64,000 nt of DNA from Gordius sp. MW1 (lineage: Eukaryota > Nematomorpha > Gordioida > Gordea > Gordiidae), in assembly GCA_964036665.1 (NCBI GenBank), contig OZ038527.1, positions 5,270,001-5,334,000 on the forward strand, in the 5' to 3' direction. Positions within the stretch are counted from its first letter, which is position 1; each line of letters opens with the position of its first letter. Both the position numbers and the translations under genes were made by a program. The notes under the pieces were generated by a model that ran no database searches, had not been told where the DNA came from, and worked only from the letters and a program-made list of their open reading frames with translations. Positions 23,216-34,762 of this stretch are shown in pieces.

Positions 23216-23944
23216 AATATATGAAAATGGTGTTTTTTATGATGTTTATCAAATTTTATTGTTATTTAACTTTTCAATATAATTAAATCCATATAAATTT
23301 TTGTTTATTATGAATTCATAGAACTTGTAATTTTTAAATGAGTGGATTCCAGTTATTTTTTGGGGATGGTGTAAAATTAACAAAAATAGGTACATTTATT
23401 TATATAAAACTAGTATAAGATTAACTTTGAATAGAGTTTCAATTATCATAAATGGTTTTATGCAGCTAGTGTTACTAGTGAAAATTTAACGGCGCGTTAC
23501 TTGTCGGAAGAAACAAAAGCCTATTTGAGACTGATATATTTAACACGATTAATATTGAACATTTTCAAAACATAATTAAATGATTGTTTTATCGACAAAA
23601 ATTGTTTAAAAGCAGCGGAATATATAAGAATTTTTTTGGGAAGGTATATGTTGGACATGTTCTTTGCAAAAATTAGCCGGGTGAACTCGGGCTTATAGTT
23701 TCCTTTTAACGTTCCCGAGGCGGGACAATTTTTGATATTGGTAAGCAAATTAAACCTAAAAGGCTTATAAAAGTGTTTAGTTCAAACAATGAACCTAATT
23801 AGCGCAAACACAAAAATTGGAATGAGGGAGCTTTAGCAATTTGCGTCTCGGAAGATATTATTAATGCGTTTAGAAAAACCATCGTAGATATTAAATTTAT
23901 ATAATTTTAATTAGTTTTTGTTTGATCAAAATTCTTTGACATAA

Positions 23945-24095
23945 AATTTACCCCCCCCCCCACCCTCCTTCCTAATTAGATAGTCCTGCCTCCGCCACTA
24001 CTCTATATAAGCTTAATAAATTTTTGTTAAATACAATTATTAATCAATTTTTTTTTGAAAACCCCTCCCTTGAAATAATCCTGGCTACGCCTATG
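23945..24095. mobile_element. Remnant of the CATGGGCGTAGCCAG MITE family
   Basis: A poly-C run at 23951 and CCTGGCTACGCCTATGC at about 24080-24096 resemble a MITE end. The other end is degraded. Confidence 0.4.
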
Positions 24096-24487
24096 CATTA
24101 TCCAGATATTTTTGTGGCATAATATCAAAAATTTATATTTAAATTTAAAGTTAATAATGAAAGCAAATTTTCAGTGTAAAACGATTCATTTAACCAAAAC
24201 TTATATAATAACTCGGGCCTTCGGCCCTCGTGGGAAGGGGGAGGGGAGAAGGGGAGGGGAGAAGGGAAGGGGGGACAACTCATCTTTACTTCGTATAAAT
24301 GTATCATATTTGCTATGCAATTTATGAGCGAGAAAGGTGGGAAGGGGCGAGAATGCCTATAGGGGGGTATTAAATGCCTAATGATTAATTAATTATTTAT
24401 ACAAATTTTCCATTTATAGGCAAAATGTAATATAGGTAAAATATAATATAGGCAAGGGTTAGGGTTAGATTTAGTGTTTGCATCTAG

Positions 24488-24645
24488 TTGCGTATTACAT
24501 TAGTTTTTACGGCCTTTAGTGATTATGGGTCTAACAAACATTATATTATAAAACATCACAATGTTAAGAATTTGCAGAATTGTTGGGAGAAATTTTTTGT
24601 TGAATTTGAACAATTTTTAATTAAAAAAATTAAAAATTTGGCGAA
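24488..24645 (+). other. Coding-like module conserved in composite copies
   Basis: An open stretch translating to AFSDYGSNKHYIIK then HNVKNLQNCWEKFFVEF, repeated with few changes in all full copies (reverse in copies 1 and 6). No strong ATG context and no recognised family. It may be a fossil of a captured coding sequence. Confidence 0.4.
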
Positions 24646-26195
24646 TGGTCATTTTTTCTCCATTGGTCAGTACCAACAGATACTCTATAAGTCAATGATA
24701 GCCAAAAAAACGGAAAAAAAAGTTTGATGCTCACTTCGGCCAATGGTCATTTTTTTCCATCGGTCAGCAGCCAGCACACGGTAAAAATGGATATAAATTC
24801 ATAAGAGTAAAATAAGCGAAAAAAAAATTTTCGAATCACATTTTGGCCAATAGTCATTTTATTCCATTGGTCAGCAGCCAGGACACGGTAAAAGTGGATA
24901 TAAATTCATAATAGTCAAAAAAAAAAAAAAAAAATTTCGAATCACATTTTGGCCAATGGTCATTTTATTCCATTGGTCAGCAGCCAGCGGACGGCCAAAA
25001 AGTCATAATAGCAATGGTAGGAACAGGAACAATCATAATAGTCAAAAAAAACGAAAAAAATAATTTCGATTCACATTTTGGCCAATGGTCATTTTTCCAT
25101 CGGTAAGGAGCCAGCGGACGGCCAAAAAGTCATAATAGCAATGGTAGTAACAGGAATAATCATAATAGTCAAAAATAAACGAAAAAATAAACTCGGATTT
25201 ACATTTTGGCCAATGGTCATTTTTTTCATTGGTCAGCAGCCAGCGGACGACCAAAAAGTCTTATTATCAATGATAGTAACAAGAACAATCGTAATAGTCA
25301 AAACTAAAACAACAAAAAAAACTTGGAATCACATTTTGGCCAATGGTCATTTTTTCCATCGGTCAGCAGCCAGCGGACGGCCAAAAAGTCTTAATAGCAA
25401 TGGTAGTAACAGGAACAATCATAATAATCAAAAAAAAAATGAAAAAATAAACTTGGATTCACATTTTGGCCAATAGTCATTTTTTTCATTGGTCAGCAGC
25501 CAGCAGACGGCCAAAAAGTCATAATAGCAATGGTAGTAACAGGAACAATCATAATACTCAACCAAACGAAAAAATAAACTTGGATTCACATTTTGGCCAA
25601 TGGTCATTTTTTCTTTGGTCAGCGGCCAGTGGACGGCTGAAAAGTCGTATTAGCAATGGTAGTAACAGGAACAATCATAATAGTCAAAAAAAACGAAAAA
25701 ATAAACTTGGATTCACATTTTGGCCAATGGTCATTTTTTCTTTGGTCAGCGGCCAGTGGACGGCCGAAAAGTCGTATTAGCAATGGTAGTAACAGGAACA
25801 ATCATAATAGTCAAAAAAAACGAAAAAATAAACTTGGATTCATATTTTGGCCAATGGTCATTTTTTCTTTGGTCAGCGGCCAGTGGACGGCCGAAAAGTC
25901 GTATTAGCAATGGTAGTAACAGGAACAATCATAATAGTCAAAAAAAACGAAAAAATAAACTTGGATTCACATTTTGGCCAATGGTCATTTTTTCTTTGGT
26001 CAGCAGCCAATGGACGGCCGAAAAGTAGTATTAGCAATGGTAGTAACAGGAACAATCATAATAGTCAAAAAAAAGAAAAAATAAACTTGGATTCACATTA
26101 TGGCCAATGGTCAATTTTTTCATTGGTCAGCAGCCAGCAGACGGCCAAAAAAGTCTTATTATCAATGGTAGTAACAAGAACAATCATAAGAGTCT
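24640..26195 (+). repeat. 127-bp tandem array in copy 2
   Basis: About twelve units. The core is TTTTGGCCAATGGTCATTTT, a CCATTGGTCAGCAGCCAG segment, CGGACGGCCAAAAAGTCATA and a poly-A rich tail. Units at 25590, 25720, 25847 and 25974 are spaced 127 bp and almost identical, indicating recent local amplification. Confidence 0.95.
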
Positions 26196-26959
26196 AAAAA
26201 AACTCCGAGATTCTAACCCAAACCCTTGTAGTGGAGGGCATAGGGTAATTATAGCAATTAATATCAATATTACCCAATTCAAAAACGAATAGATATACTT
26301 ATGCATTAATTTAACGTAGCAATTAAAACCCGACCCCGCCCGAAAGCGAGGGAGATAGAGATGAGGGGTGGGGCACCTCTTAATTTAAAAAATAACACAG
26401 CGAGGGAGATAGAGATGAGGGGTGGGGCACCTCTTTCTCATGCATTAATTTAAAAAATCGATAACCTAATATACCCAATGCAAATAGATAGGGATGGACG
26501 GACAACAAAAAACGAGCCCATAAATTGCATAGCAATTAATACTCGGGCCTTCGGCCCTCGTGGGAAGGGGGAGAAGAGAAGGGAAGAGGGGAAGGGAAGG
26601 TGGGACGACTCATCTGTACTTCGTATAAATGTATCATATTTGCTATGCAATTTATGGGCGAGAAATGTGGGAAGGGGCGATAATGCCTATAGGGAGGTAT
26701 TAAATGCCTAATGATTAATTAATTATTTATACAAATTTTCCATTATAGGCAAAATGTAATAAAGGCAAAATGTAATATAGGCAAGGGTTAGGGTTAGATT
26801 TAGTGTTTGCATCTAGTTTCGTATTACATTAGTTTTTATGGCCTTTAGTGATTATGGGTCTAACAAACATTATATTATAAAACAACACAATGTTAAGAAT
26901 TTGCAGAATTGTTGGGAGAAATTTTTTGTTGAATTTGAACAATTTTTAATTAAAAAATC

Positions 26960-27925
26960 AAAAATTTGGCCAATGGTCACTTTTTCTCTATTGGTCAGTA
27001 CCAACAGATACTCTATAAGTCAATGATAGCCAAAAAAACGGAAAAAAAAAATTTTGATGCTCACTTTGGCCAATGGTCATTTTTTTCCATTGGTCAGCAG
27101 CCAGCGTACGGTAAAAGTGGATATAAATTCATAAGAGTAAAAAAAACGAAAAAAAAAATTTTCGAATCACATTTTGGCCAATGGTCATTTTTTTCCATTG
27201 GTCAGCAGCCAGGACACGGTAAAAGTGAATATAAATTCGTAATAGTCAAAAAAAAACGAAAAAAAAGTTTTCGAATCACATTTTGGGCAATGGTCATTTT
27301 ATTCGATTGGTCAGCAGCCAGCGGACGGCCAAAAAGTCATAATAGCAATGGTAGGAACAGGAACAATCATAATAGTCAAAAAAAAACGAAAAAAATATTT
27401 TTCGATTCACATTTTGGCCAATGGTCATTTTTTTAATCGGTCAGGAGCCAGCGGACGGCCAAAAAGTCATAATAGCAATGGTAGTAACAGGAACAATCAT
27501 TATAGTCAAAAAAAAACGAAAAAATAAACTCGGATTCACATTTTGGCCAATGGTCATTTTTTTCATTGGTCAGCAGCCAACGGACGGCCAAAAAGTCTTA
27601 TTATCAATGATAGTAACAAGAACAATCATAAGAGTCAAAAAAAACTCCGGGATTCTAACCCAAAAACTAGTTAAATTGCATAGCAATTAAAAGTAAACAA
27701 CTTTTAAATATGTTTATTATATAACATTGGTCAGCAGCCAGCGGACGGAAAAAAAGTCATAATAGCAATGGTAGAAACAGGAACAATCATAATAGTCAAA
27801 AAAACTAAAAAAATAATTTCAATTCACATTTTGGCCAATGGTCATTTTTTTCATTGGTCAGCAGCCAGCGGACGGCCAAAAATTCTTATTATCAATGATA
27901 GTAACAAGAACAATCATAAGAGTCA
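26960..27925 (+). repeat. 127-bp tandem arrays in copy 3
   Basis: About six units to 27635, then a junction with the inverted B-box and one ~58-bp unit, then two further units (27727-27925). Confidence 0.9.
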
Positions 27926-27939
27926 AAAAAACTCCGGGA

Positions 27940-28195
27940 TTCTAACCCCAAAACTAGTTAAATTGCATAGCAATTAAAAAGTAAACAACTTTTATTTATG
28001 TTTATTATATAACTAGTTAAATTGCATAGCATTAAAAGTAAACAACTTTTATCTATGTTTATTATATAACAAAAACTAGTTAAATTGCATAGCAATTAAA
28101 AGTAAACAACTTTTATTTATGTTTATTATTTAACTAGTTAAATTGCATAGCAATTAAAAGTAAACAACTTTTATTTATGTTTATTATATAATAGA
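27940..28195 (+). repeat. ~58-bp tandem repeat
   Basis: Four units of ACTAGTTAAATTGCATAGCA followed by ATTAAAAGTAAACAAC and TTTATTTATG. Each contains the palindrome AATTGCATAGCAATT that also ends the whole composite element. Confidence 0.92.
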
Positions 28196-28380
28196 TAATT
28201 TAACAAATCTTATATATAACACACCGAGGGAGATAGAGATGAGGGGTGGGGCACCTCTTTCTCATGCATTAATTTAAAAAATAACACAGCGAGGGAGATA
28301 GAGATGAGTGATGGGGCACCTCTTTCTCATGCATTAATTTAAAAAATCGATAACCTAATATACCCTATGCAAATAGATAG

Positions 28381-28436
28381 GGATGGACGGACGGACGGAC
28401 AGACGGACGGACGGACAGACAGACGGACGGACGGAC
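28381..28436 (+). repeat. GGAC/AGAC microsatellite
   Basis: Tandem GGAC units interspersed with AGAC. The same site in copies 2, 4 and 5 has fewer units. Confidence 0.9.
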
Positions 28437-28904
28437 AACAAAAAACGAGCCTATAAATTGCATAGCAATTAAAAGACAAACTCGGGCCTTCGGCCCTCGT
28501 GGGAAGGGGGGAAGGGAAGGGAAGAGGGGAAGAGAAGGGGGGACGACTCATCTGTACTTCGTATAAATGTATCATATTTGCTATGCAATTTATGGGCGAG
28601 AAAGGTGGGAAGGGGCGAGAATGCCTATAGGGGGGTATTAAATGCCTAATGATTAATTAATTATTTATACAAATTTTCCATTATAGGCAAAATGTAATAA
28701 AGGCAAAATGTAATATAGGCAAGGGTTAGGGTTAGATTTAGTGTTTGCATCTAGTTGCGTATTACATTAGTTTTTATGGCCTTTAGTGATTATGGGTCTA
28801 ACAAACATTATATTATAAAACAACACAATGTTAAGAATTTGCAGAATTGTTGGGAGAAATTTTTTGTTGAATTTGAACAATTTTTAATTAAAAAAATCAA
28901 AAAT

Positions 28905-30115
28905 TTGGCCAATGGTCACTTTTTCTCTATTGGTCAGTACCAACAGATACTCTATAAGTCAATGATAGCCAAAAAAACGGAAAAAAAAATTTTGATGCTC
29001 ATTGGCCAATGGTCATTTTTTTCCATTGGTCAGCAGCCAGCACACGGTAAAAGTGGATATAAATTCATAAGAGTAAAAAAAACGAAAAAAAAATTTTCGA
29101 ATCACATTTTGGCCAATGGTCATTTTTTCCATTGGTCAGCAGCCAGGACACGGTAAAAATGGATATAAACTCATAATAGTAAAAAAAAAAACGAAAAAAA
29201 AAGTTTTCGAATCACATTTTGGCCAATGGTCATTTTATTCCATTGGTCAGCAGCCAGCGGACGGCCAAAAAGTCATAATAGCAATGGTAGGAACAGGAAC
29301 AATCATAATAGTCAAAAAAAACGAAAAAAATAATTTCGATTCACATTTTGGCCAATGGTCATTTTTTCCATCGGTCAGGAGCCAGCGGACAGCCAAAAAG
29401 TCATAATAGCAATGGTAGTAACAGGAGTAATCATAATAGTCAAAAATAAACGAAAAAATAAACTCGGATTTACATTTTGGCCAATGGTCATTTTTTTCAT
29501 TGGTCAGCAGCCAGCGGACGACCAAAAAGTCTTATTATCAATGATAGTAACAAGAACAATCGTAATAGTCAAAACTAAAACAACAAAAAAAACTTGGAAT
29601 CACATTTTGGCCAATGATCATTTTTTCAATCGGTCAGGAGCCAGCGGACGGCCAAAAAGTCATAATAGCAATGGTAGTAACAGGAACAATCATTATAGTA
29701 AAAAAAAACGAAAAAATAAACTCGGATTCACATTTTGGCCAATGGTCATTTTTTCATTGGTCAGCAGCCAGCGGACGGCCAAAAAGTCTTATTATCAATG
29801 ATAGTAACAAGAACAATCATAAGAGTCAAAAAAACTCCGATATTCTAACCCAAAAACTAGTTAAATTGCATAGCAAGTAAAAGTAAATAACTTTTATTTA
29901 TGTTTATTATATAACATTGGTCAGCAGCCAGCGGACGGCCAAAAAGTCATAATAGCAATGGTAGAAACCGGAACAATCATAATAGTCAAAAAAAAACGAA
30001 AAAAATAATTTCGATTCACATTTTGGCCAATGGTCATTTTTTTCATTGGTCAGCAGCCAGCGGACGGCCAAAAATTCGTATTATCAATGATAGTAACAAG
30101 AACAATCATAAGAGT
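28905..30115 (+). repeat. 127-bp tandem arrays in copy 4
   Basis: About eight units to 29825, then the inverted B-box junction and two more units at 29917-30115. Confidence 0.9.
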
Positions 30116-30149
30116 CAAAAAAACTCCGGGATTCTAACCCCAAAACTAG

Positions 30150-30470
30150 TTAAATTGCATAGCAATTAAAAAGTAAACAACTTTTATTTATGTTTATTAT
30201 ATAACTAGTTAAATTGCATAGCATTAAAAGTAAACAACTTTTATCTATGTTTATTATATAACAAAAACTAGTTAAATTGCATAGCAATTAAAAGTAAACA
30301 ACTTTTATTTATGTTTATTATATAACTAGTTAAATTGCATAGCAATTAAAAGTAGCAATTAAAAGTAAACAACTTTTATTTATGTTTATTATATAACTAG
30401 TTAAATTGCATAGCAATTAAAAGTAGCAATTAAAAGTAAACAACTTTTATTTATGTTTATTATATAATAG
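30150..30470 (+). repeat. ~58-bp tandem repeat in copy 4
   Basis: Five to six units of the same ~58-bp sequence as at 27940-28195, two of them with an extra AGTAGCAATTAAA slip. Confidence 0.9.
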
Positions 30471-30824
30471 ATAATTTAACAAATCTTATATATAACACAC
30501 CGAGGGAGATAGAGATGAGGGGTGGGGCACCTCTTATGCATTAATTTAAAAAATAACACAGCGAGGGAGATAGAGATGAGGGGTGGGGCACCTCTTTCTC
30601 ATGCATTAATTTAAAAAATCGATAACCTAATATACCCAATGCAAATAGATAGGGATGGACGGACGGACAGACGGACGGAGGGACAGACGGACAACAAAAA
30701 ACGAGCCCATAAATTGCATAGCAATTAAAAGGAACCATAGTTTAATTTAAGAGCATAGGTGTATAGAAATAACATAGGTGTATAAAATAAATTTTATTGT
30801 TATTGTAAGAGCACTATTACAATT

Positions 30825-30950
30825 GAGATTAGAAGGGGGCAATAATGATTTAAAGAGGGGGAAAATATTTGTTTTTTTAAATTATAGCCTTATTTTTAAT
30901 TATTTTTAATAAATATTCTCCCTGCCCCCCCCTGGCTACACCCAACCATT
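30825..30950. mobile_element. Remnant of the CATGGGCGTAGCCAG MITE family
   Basis: GAAGGGGGCAATAATGATTT at the left resembles the MITE at 641; TGCCCCCCCCTGGCTACACC at the right. Terminal bases and duplication are not intact. Confidence 0.5.
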
Positions 30951-30959
30951 GTTAATTTA

Positions 30960-33650
30960 TATACACTGACTCACAACCTCCATAGTTTATAAATTTTATT
31001 TTGATAACTGAGTTCGTTGGGAAATTAGTTTAGCTAGTGCCATATTTAGACTGAGTATAAAGTAGTAATATTAAATGAGATATCCTCATTCATACCAACG
31101 TGAGAAGTTACCGTATTATAGTTCTTCCAAACAATTTAGAATCGTTTTACAATACTATTATAGTCACTTACTATTGATTTTATAGCAAATCACTTTAAAT
31201 ATTAATGGAATAAGCCGGTGGGAAATATAGGCCCTATGAAGTGTAAGTTACCGTAAATTTAATGTAATTATAAGAATATAGATAGACAAATTTTGAGATT
31301 TAAATAAAATTAGGATCGATATATAAGTGTAAAATTTTCATGATTAAGATAAGATTCGCATTATTCAATTGACTCGTCTGAAAAGAATGAATCCTTTAGT
31401 TTTGCCGCAAGACCAAGAGCGCTACAATATGATCGTCATGGATTGGCGATGAAAGAAATTTAATTAGTCAAGAAATATGACATTGTAGATTATAAAATTT
31501 CTTGGTATATCTTGTCTATCCCGCACAAATTGCACAATAGACCGATTAAGATCATATTGGAAACTTTTTAAGTTTAAAATGGATATGTATAAAAATTCGT
31601 AGAGAAAACTAACAAAAATTTTTATATATAATAAACAAAGGCAACTTCTATATAGGGGCAGGGCATCATTATTTTGTGTTTGACATATAAAAATAATTTA
31701 CTATTTATCTTTTATCTTACTGTAGAAAGACGGACGCGGGCTAAATTAATAGACATAGCTAGTAGCTATGTCTATTATGGTAGCATAAGTTTAAGTTGGT
31801 GTTCTTTCCACCATAAAATTACATCTAGCTAAGTATCTTCAGGTTTTTTTCCCCTTTCATCATCGTCGTAAATAGAAAATATAAATTGCCTAGTGTTTCA
31901 CACCTGAGCTGGATTACTCTTAGTTGGACGACTTATGCAAGAAGATCTTTTCAAAAAGAGCCACGATCTTCTTAAATCATTTCTTTAAAAATTCTGTTTA
32001 ATCTTTTTTCAGATTCGGGTAGCATTTTTAACGAGCGAAACTAAGTAACAAGAAAGGTTAATATTTTATGATAAATATCGTTATTTGGCTTTGAAATTAG
32101 CATAATTTGGGCTCTTGACTTCAATTTGTGGATCTTGGATCACCATTATACATAGGAGATGGAAACAAATTTGCGATGCTTTTTATTGATGTATAAAAAG
32201 GTAATATTTTATAGTGTTGGTGTCTTATGCGCTTCTAACTCGATGCTTGCCTATTCATAAGGTGAAAGCATATTAATTAATAGCATGATATGTTTTATGG
32301 AAATGTCTAAATCTTTGCCAGATAAAAAGCTGATTAATTTATATAACATCTCATGCAAACTTTTTAATGATGATTTTGAGTTCAACCAGATTGTTATTCG
32401 GAAATTTATTGGTAAGCTAATAAGTGAATTTATTTGTTTCTATATTTGAATTATAGTATAAAGTTAAATAAATTCAAATTTTTTTACTTTTCAAAGCCCA
32501 AGCCCGGCCCGCACTTTTTTTATTGCTCTATTTTAGGCCCGGCCCATGTAGACTCTAACATGAATGTGCAGCACAAAAGGGCTAAATGACAATTTTGTAA
32601 ATTGCTCTACCGATGCCTTCTATACAATTTAATTATTCCCATAATTTTTAAGGCCCTTCACTTTTAAGAGTCTACTATTGCATAATCAAATGGGAGGGCA
32701 AGGCAACTTTTAAAATTCGTGGGAATTTTGGGATCAAAATTATAAATTAAACTTAATTTAGCTCATCTTTAAAGGATTCGTTGATTTATTAGTTTAGTTA
32801 ATAATCTATTTCATTGTATTTTTTATATAGCTTTTATTATTATTCAAATAAGCATTATTAAAGTTAATATTTAAACAATATTAATTAAAGTTATAAATAA
32901 CATGGTATATTAATCAAACTCATTAAAAAAAGATATGTCTTTCATAATAATATATAAATTGTTATTTGAGACACCATGTTGATAATCTGGTCACAGAAAC
33001 TGTAAAATTGTCATTGCTTCTTTATTATAATGAAAATTTAAAAATTTGTGAGAAATTTATTTCAGCAGTATGAATCGCACGCAAACATAAATTGTATTGA
33101 ATAGTATTGTTAAAGGCGACCGATTTACCTTTTCAAAAAATGATTAAAGTAACGGATAAGTTTATAAGCCTTCTAATCTTTTATAAGCCTTCTAATCTTC
33201 TATAATTAGATTTAAATCATTATTAACTTAGCATTAAACAATATTCTTATGGCTAGCAACTAATCGTAACCTATAGATCACATTCACAATGCATAGGTTT
33301 AAAAGGGATTTCTTAGAGTGTCAAACATACGTTTAAATTAACAATTCATATTAAAATTTGCAATGCAAATTTTAACGCTATAATTTAGTAAGTCCTACCA
33401 AATTAAGCTTTAAAATGTATACTAAGTGATTGATTATAGATATTGGATTAGAAAGTTTCTTTAAAATTAAAAAATTTTCTATATCGTGAACAGTCAAAAA
33501 ATCTGCAATATTTTTACACTCCGTAGGTTAGGTCGTTTAAAAATGCTGATCAAAGCAAGTTAGTGATTTTTATTTCAGTAGCTTAATAAAATTTATCATA
33601 GATTGTCTCTGCAAAATATGGCTTGTTTTTATCAAACAGTTTTTAAGTTT
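30960..33650. other. Intergenic, mostly unassigned
   Basis: AT-rich. A hAT-like GC scrap (AGCCCGGCCCGCAC, AGGCCCGGCCCATG) lies at 32497-32550. 31376-31480 translates like an old coding fragment (RPRALQYDRHGLAMKEI) that I cannot assign. 32297-32415 reads as a short open exon ending at a GTAAGC donor, also unassigned. Confidence 0.35.
31748..31776. repeat. Perfect palindrome, 13-bp arms
   Basis: AATAGACATAGCT, a 3-nt loop, then AGCTATGTCTATT. Function unknown. Confidence 0.85.
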
Positions 33651-33669
33651 TTGGGTATCACTCTATTCA

Positions 33670-33890
33670 CACTCCTCCTTACTCTATTCACACTCATTAT
33701 AATTTGAATACACAACATACATTGAAGTTTAGATATTTGAATACAATACCTTACGATTTAATAATGTTTTTCATATTAACATCTATACAATGGTATATAA
33801 ACTAATTCTGATTCTTCTTATTTAATCTTTTGGTTATATATTAATAAAGTAGACTTAAACTTCTACATTGGTGACCCCGCTTTTTCGGGG
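33670..33890 (+). mobile_element. Probable LTR 3' end with primer-binding site
   Basis: An AT-rich stretch with AATAAAGTAGAC ends CTTCTACA at about 33869 and is followed by TTGGTGACCCCGC. This is the same arrangement as the LTR and primer-binding site of the gypsy element at 4455. No coding region or second LTR follows, so it is a solo or truncated remnant. Confidence 0.5.
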
Positions 33891-34762
33891 GAGCCGTGTT
33901 TTAGATACCCGGGGTCTTTCAGGACCTCACCTTCTACAATCTGAAATAAAAAAAATTCAATATTTTTGTTAATTATATTATTAAAAACCATTATTTTAAA
34001 CCTATCTGTAAAAAAATTTTATATGCATCACCTTTCATTTGAGATATTTAAAATTTAAACTTAGATCTTAACATGTTTATTTTACTTCGTGATATTTTAA
34101 AGTGCTCATTTGCTTAAATTTTCCTGCGCATCTTGATATTTCAACATGTCTAACTTTTAAAAGTGCAATATCTTTATAACTTTTTGCCTAAATATGGTAT
34201 ATAAATACAACAAATATAAACTACAATAACAATTTATCAAGTGGCCCCAAATGAATAGAAATTAAAGATTAGTTTGAGGTGCTTTTATTACTTTATAGTT
34301 AACTAGCTGTGCCCGGCCAAGCGTTGCTTTGGCTCAGTCCTTCAGTGGTTAAATAAGTATAACCTATTAATAAGACTTATCTAAAATAAGGTCATATCTG
34401 AAATAATTTATAATGTGAAAGGTCCTAATGCTAATGCAAATAAATATCCATAATATTTATTGAAGAGCGATATAAAATATTTATTAATACATCTACAATG
34501 CTAAGGCAATAATCTGGCCAAATTTGGTGGCAATCGGTTGAGAACTTTAAAAGTTATTAGCGCACAAAAAAACGGCAGGATCCGTGGTATGAGGACATCT
34601 TCTCCAGTGAAAGGTCCAGTCAAAATCTAATAAAAAGGGGAGAAATGCTAAAAGAAATATAAAATTATAGAATTTAAAAGGTGATTTTACGCGAGTAAAA
34701 TCAATGGGCTTTAATGGTAATTGCTAAAAGTTATGAGTGGATAAATAGAAATAACACTAACT

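Larger units (their letters stand above)
24211..26538 (+). repeat. Composite repeat, copy 2 (first of three head-to-tail)
   Basis: Starts ACTCGGGCCTTCGGCCCTCG (hairpin GGGCC-TTC-GGCCC), then a purine tract and GACAACTCATCTTTACTTCG. The TATAGGGGGGTATTAAATGC block and GGGTTAGGGTTAG follow, then the conserved coding-like module and about twelve 127-bp units. Next come an inverted diverged B-box (about 26200-26216), a GATGAGGGGTGGGGCACCTC module and the end AATTGCATAGCAATTAA. Copy 3 starts two bases later. Confidence 0.92.
26541..28472 (+). repeat. Composite repeat, copy 3
   Basis: Same module order as copy 2, with a shorter 127-bp array, a ~58-bp array before the CACCTC modules, and an expanded GGAC/AGAC microsatellite (28381-28436) near the palindromic end. 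Confidence 0.92.
28480..30728 (+). repeat. Composite repeat, copy 4
   Basis: Starts ACTCGGGCCTTCGGCCCTCG a few bases after copy 3 and ends AAATTGCATAGCAATT. Very similar to copy 3, including the inserted partial arrays. Confidence 0.92.

Noticed and set aside
24453..24470. GGGTTAGGGTTAG in composite copies as telomere repeat
   Set aside because: Only about two units, embedded at a fixed place in an interspersed repeat. The typical arthropod telomere unit is TTAGG, so this is not a telomeric array.
25078..26197. Many overlapping open frames with ANGHFF, IGQQPADGQK and SNGSNRNNHNSQKK repeats
   Set aside because: They follow the 127-bp DNA repeat in several frames and on both strands. They arise from the repeat and not from a gene.
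15295..30728. CRISPR-like array of regularly spaced repeats
   Set aside because: The repeats are long, contiguous and lack unique spacers. The genome is eukaryotic with introns.
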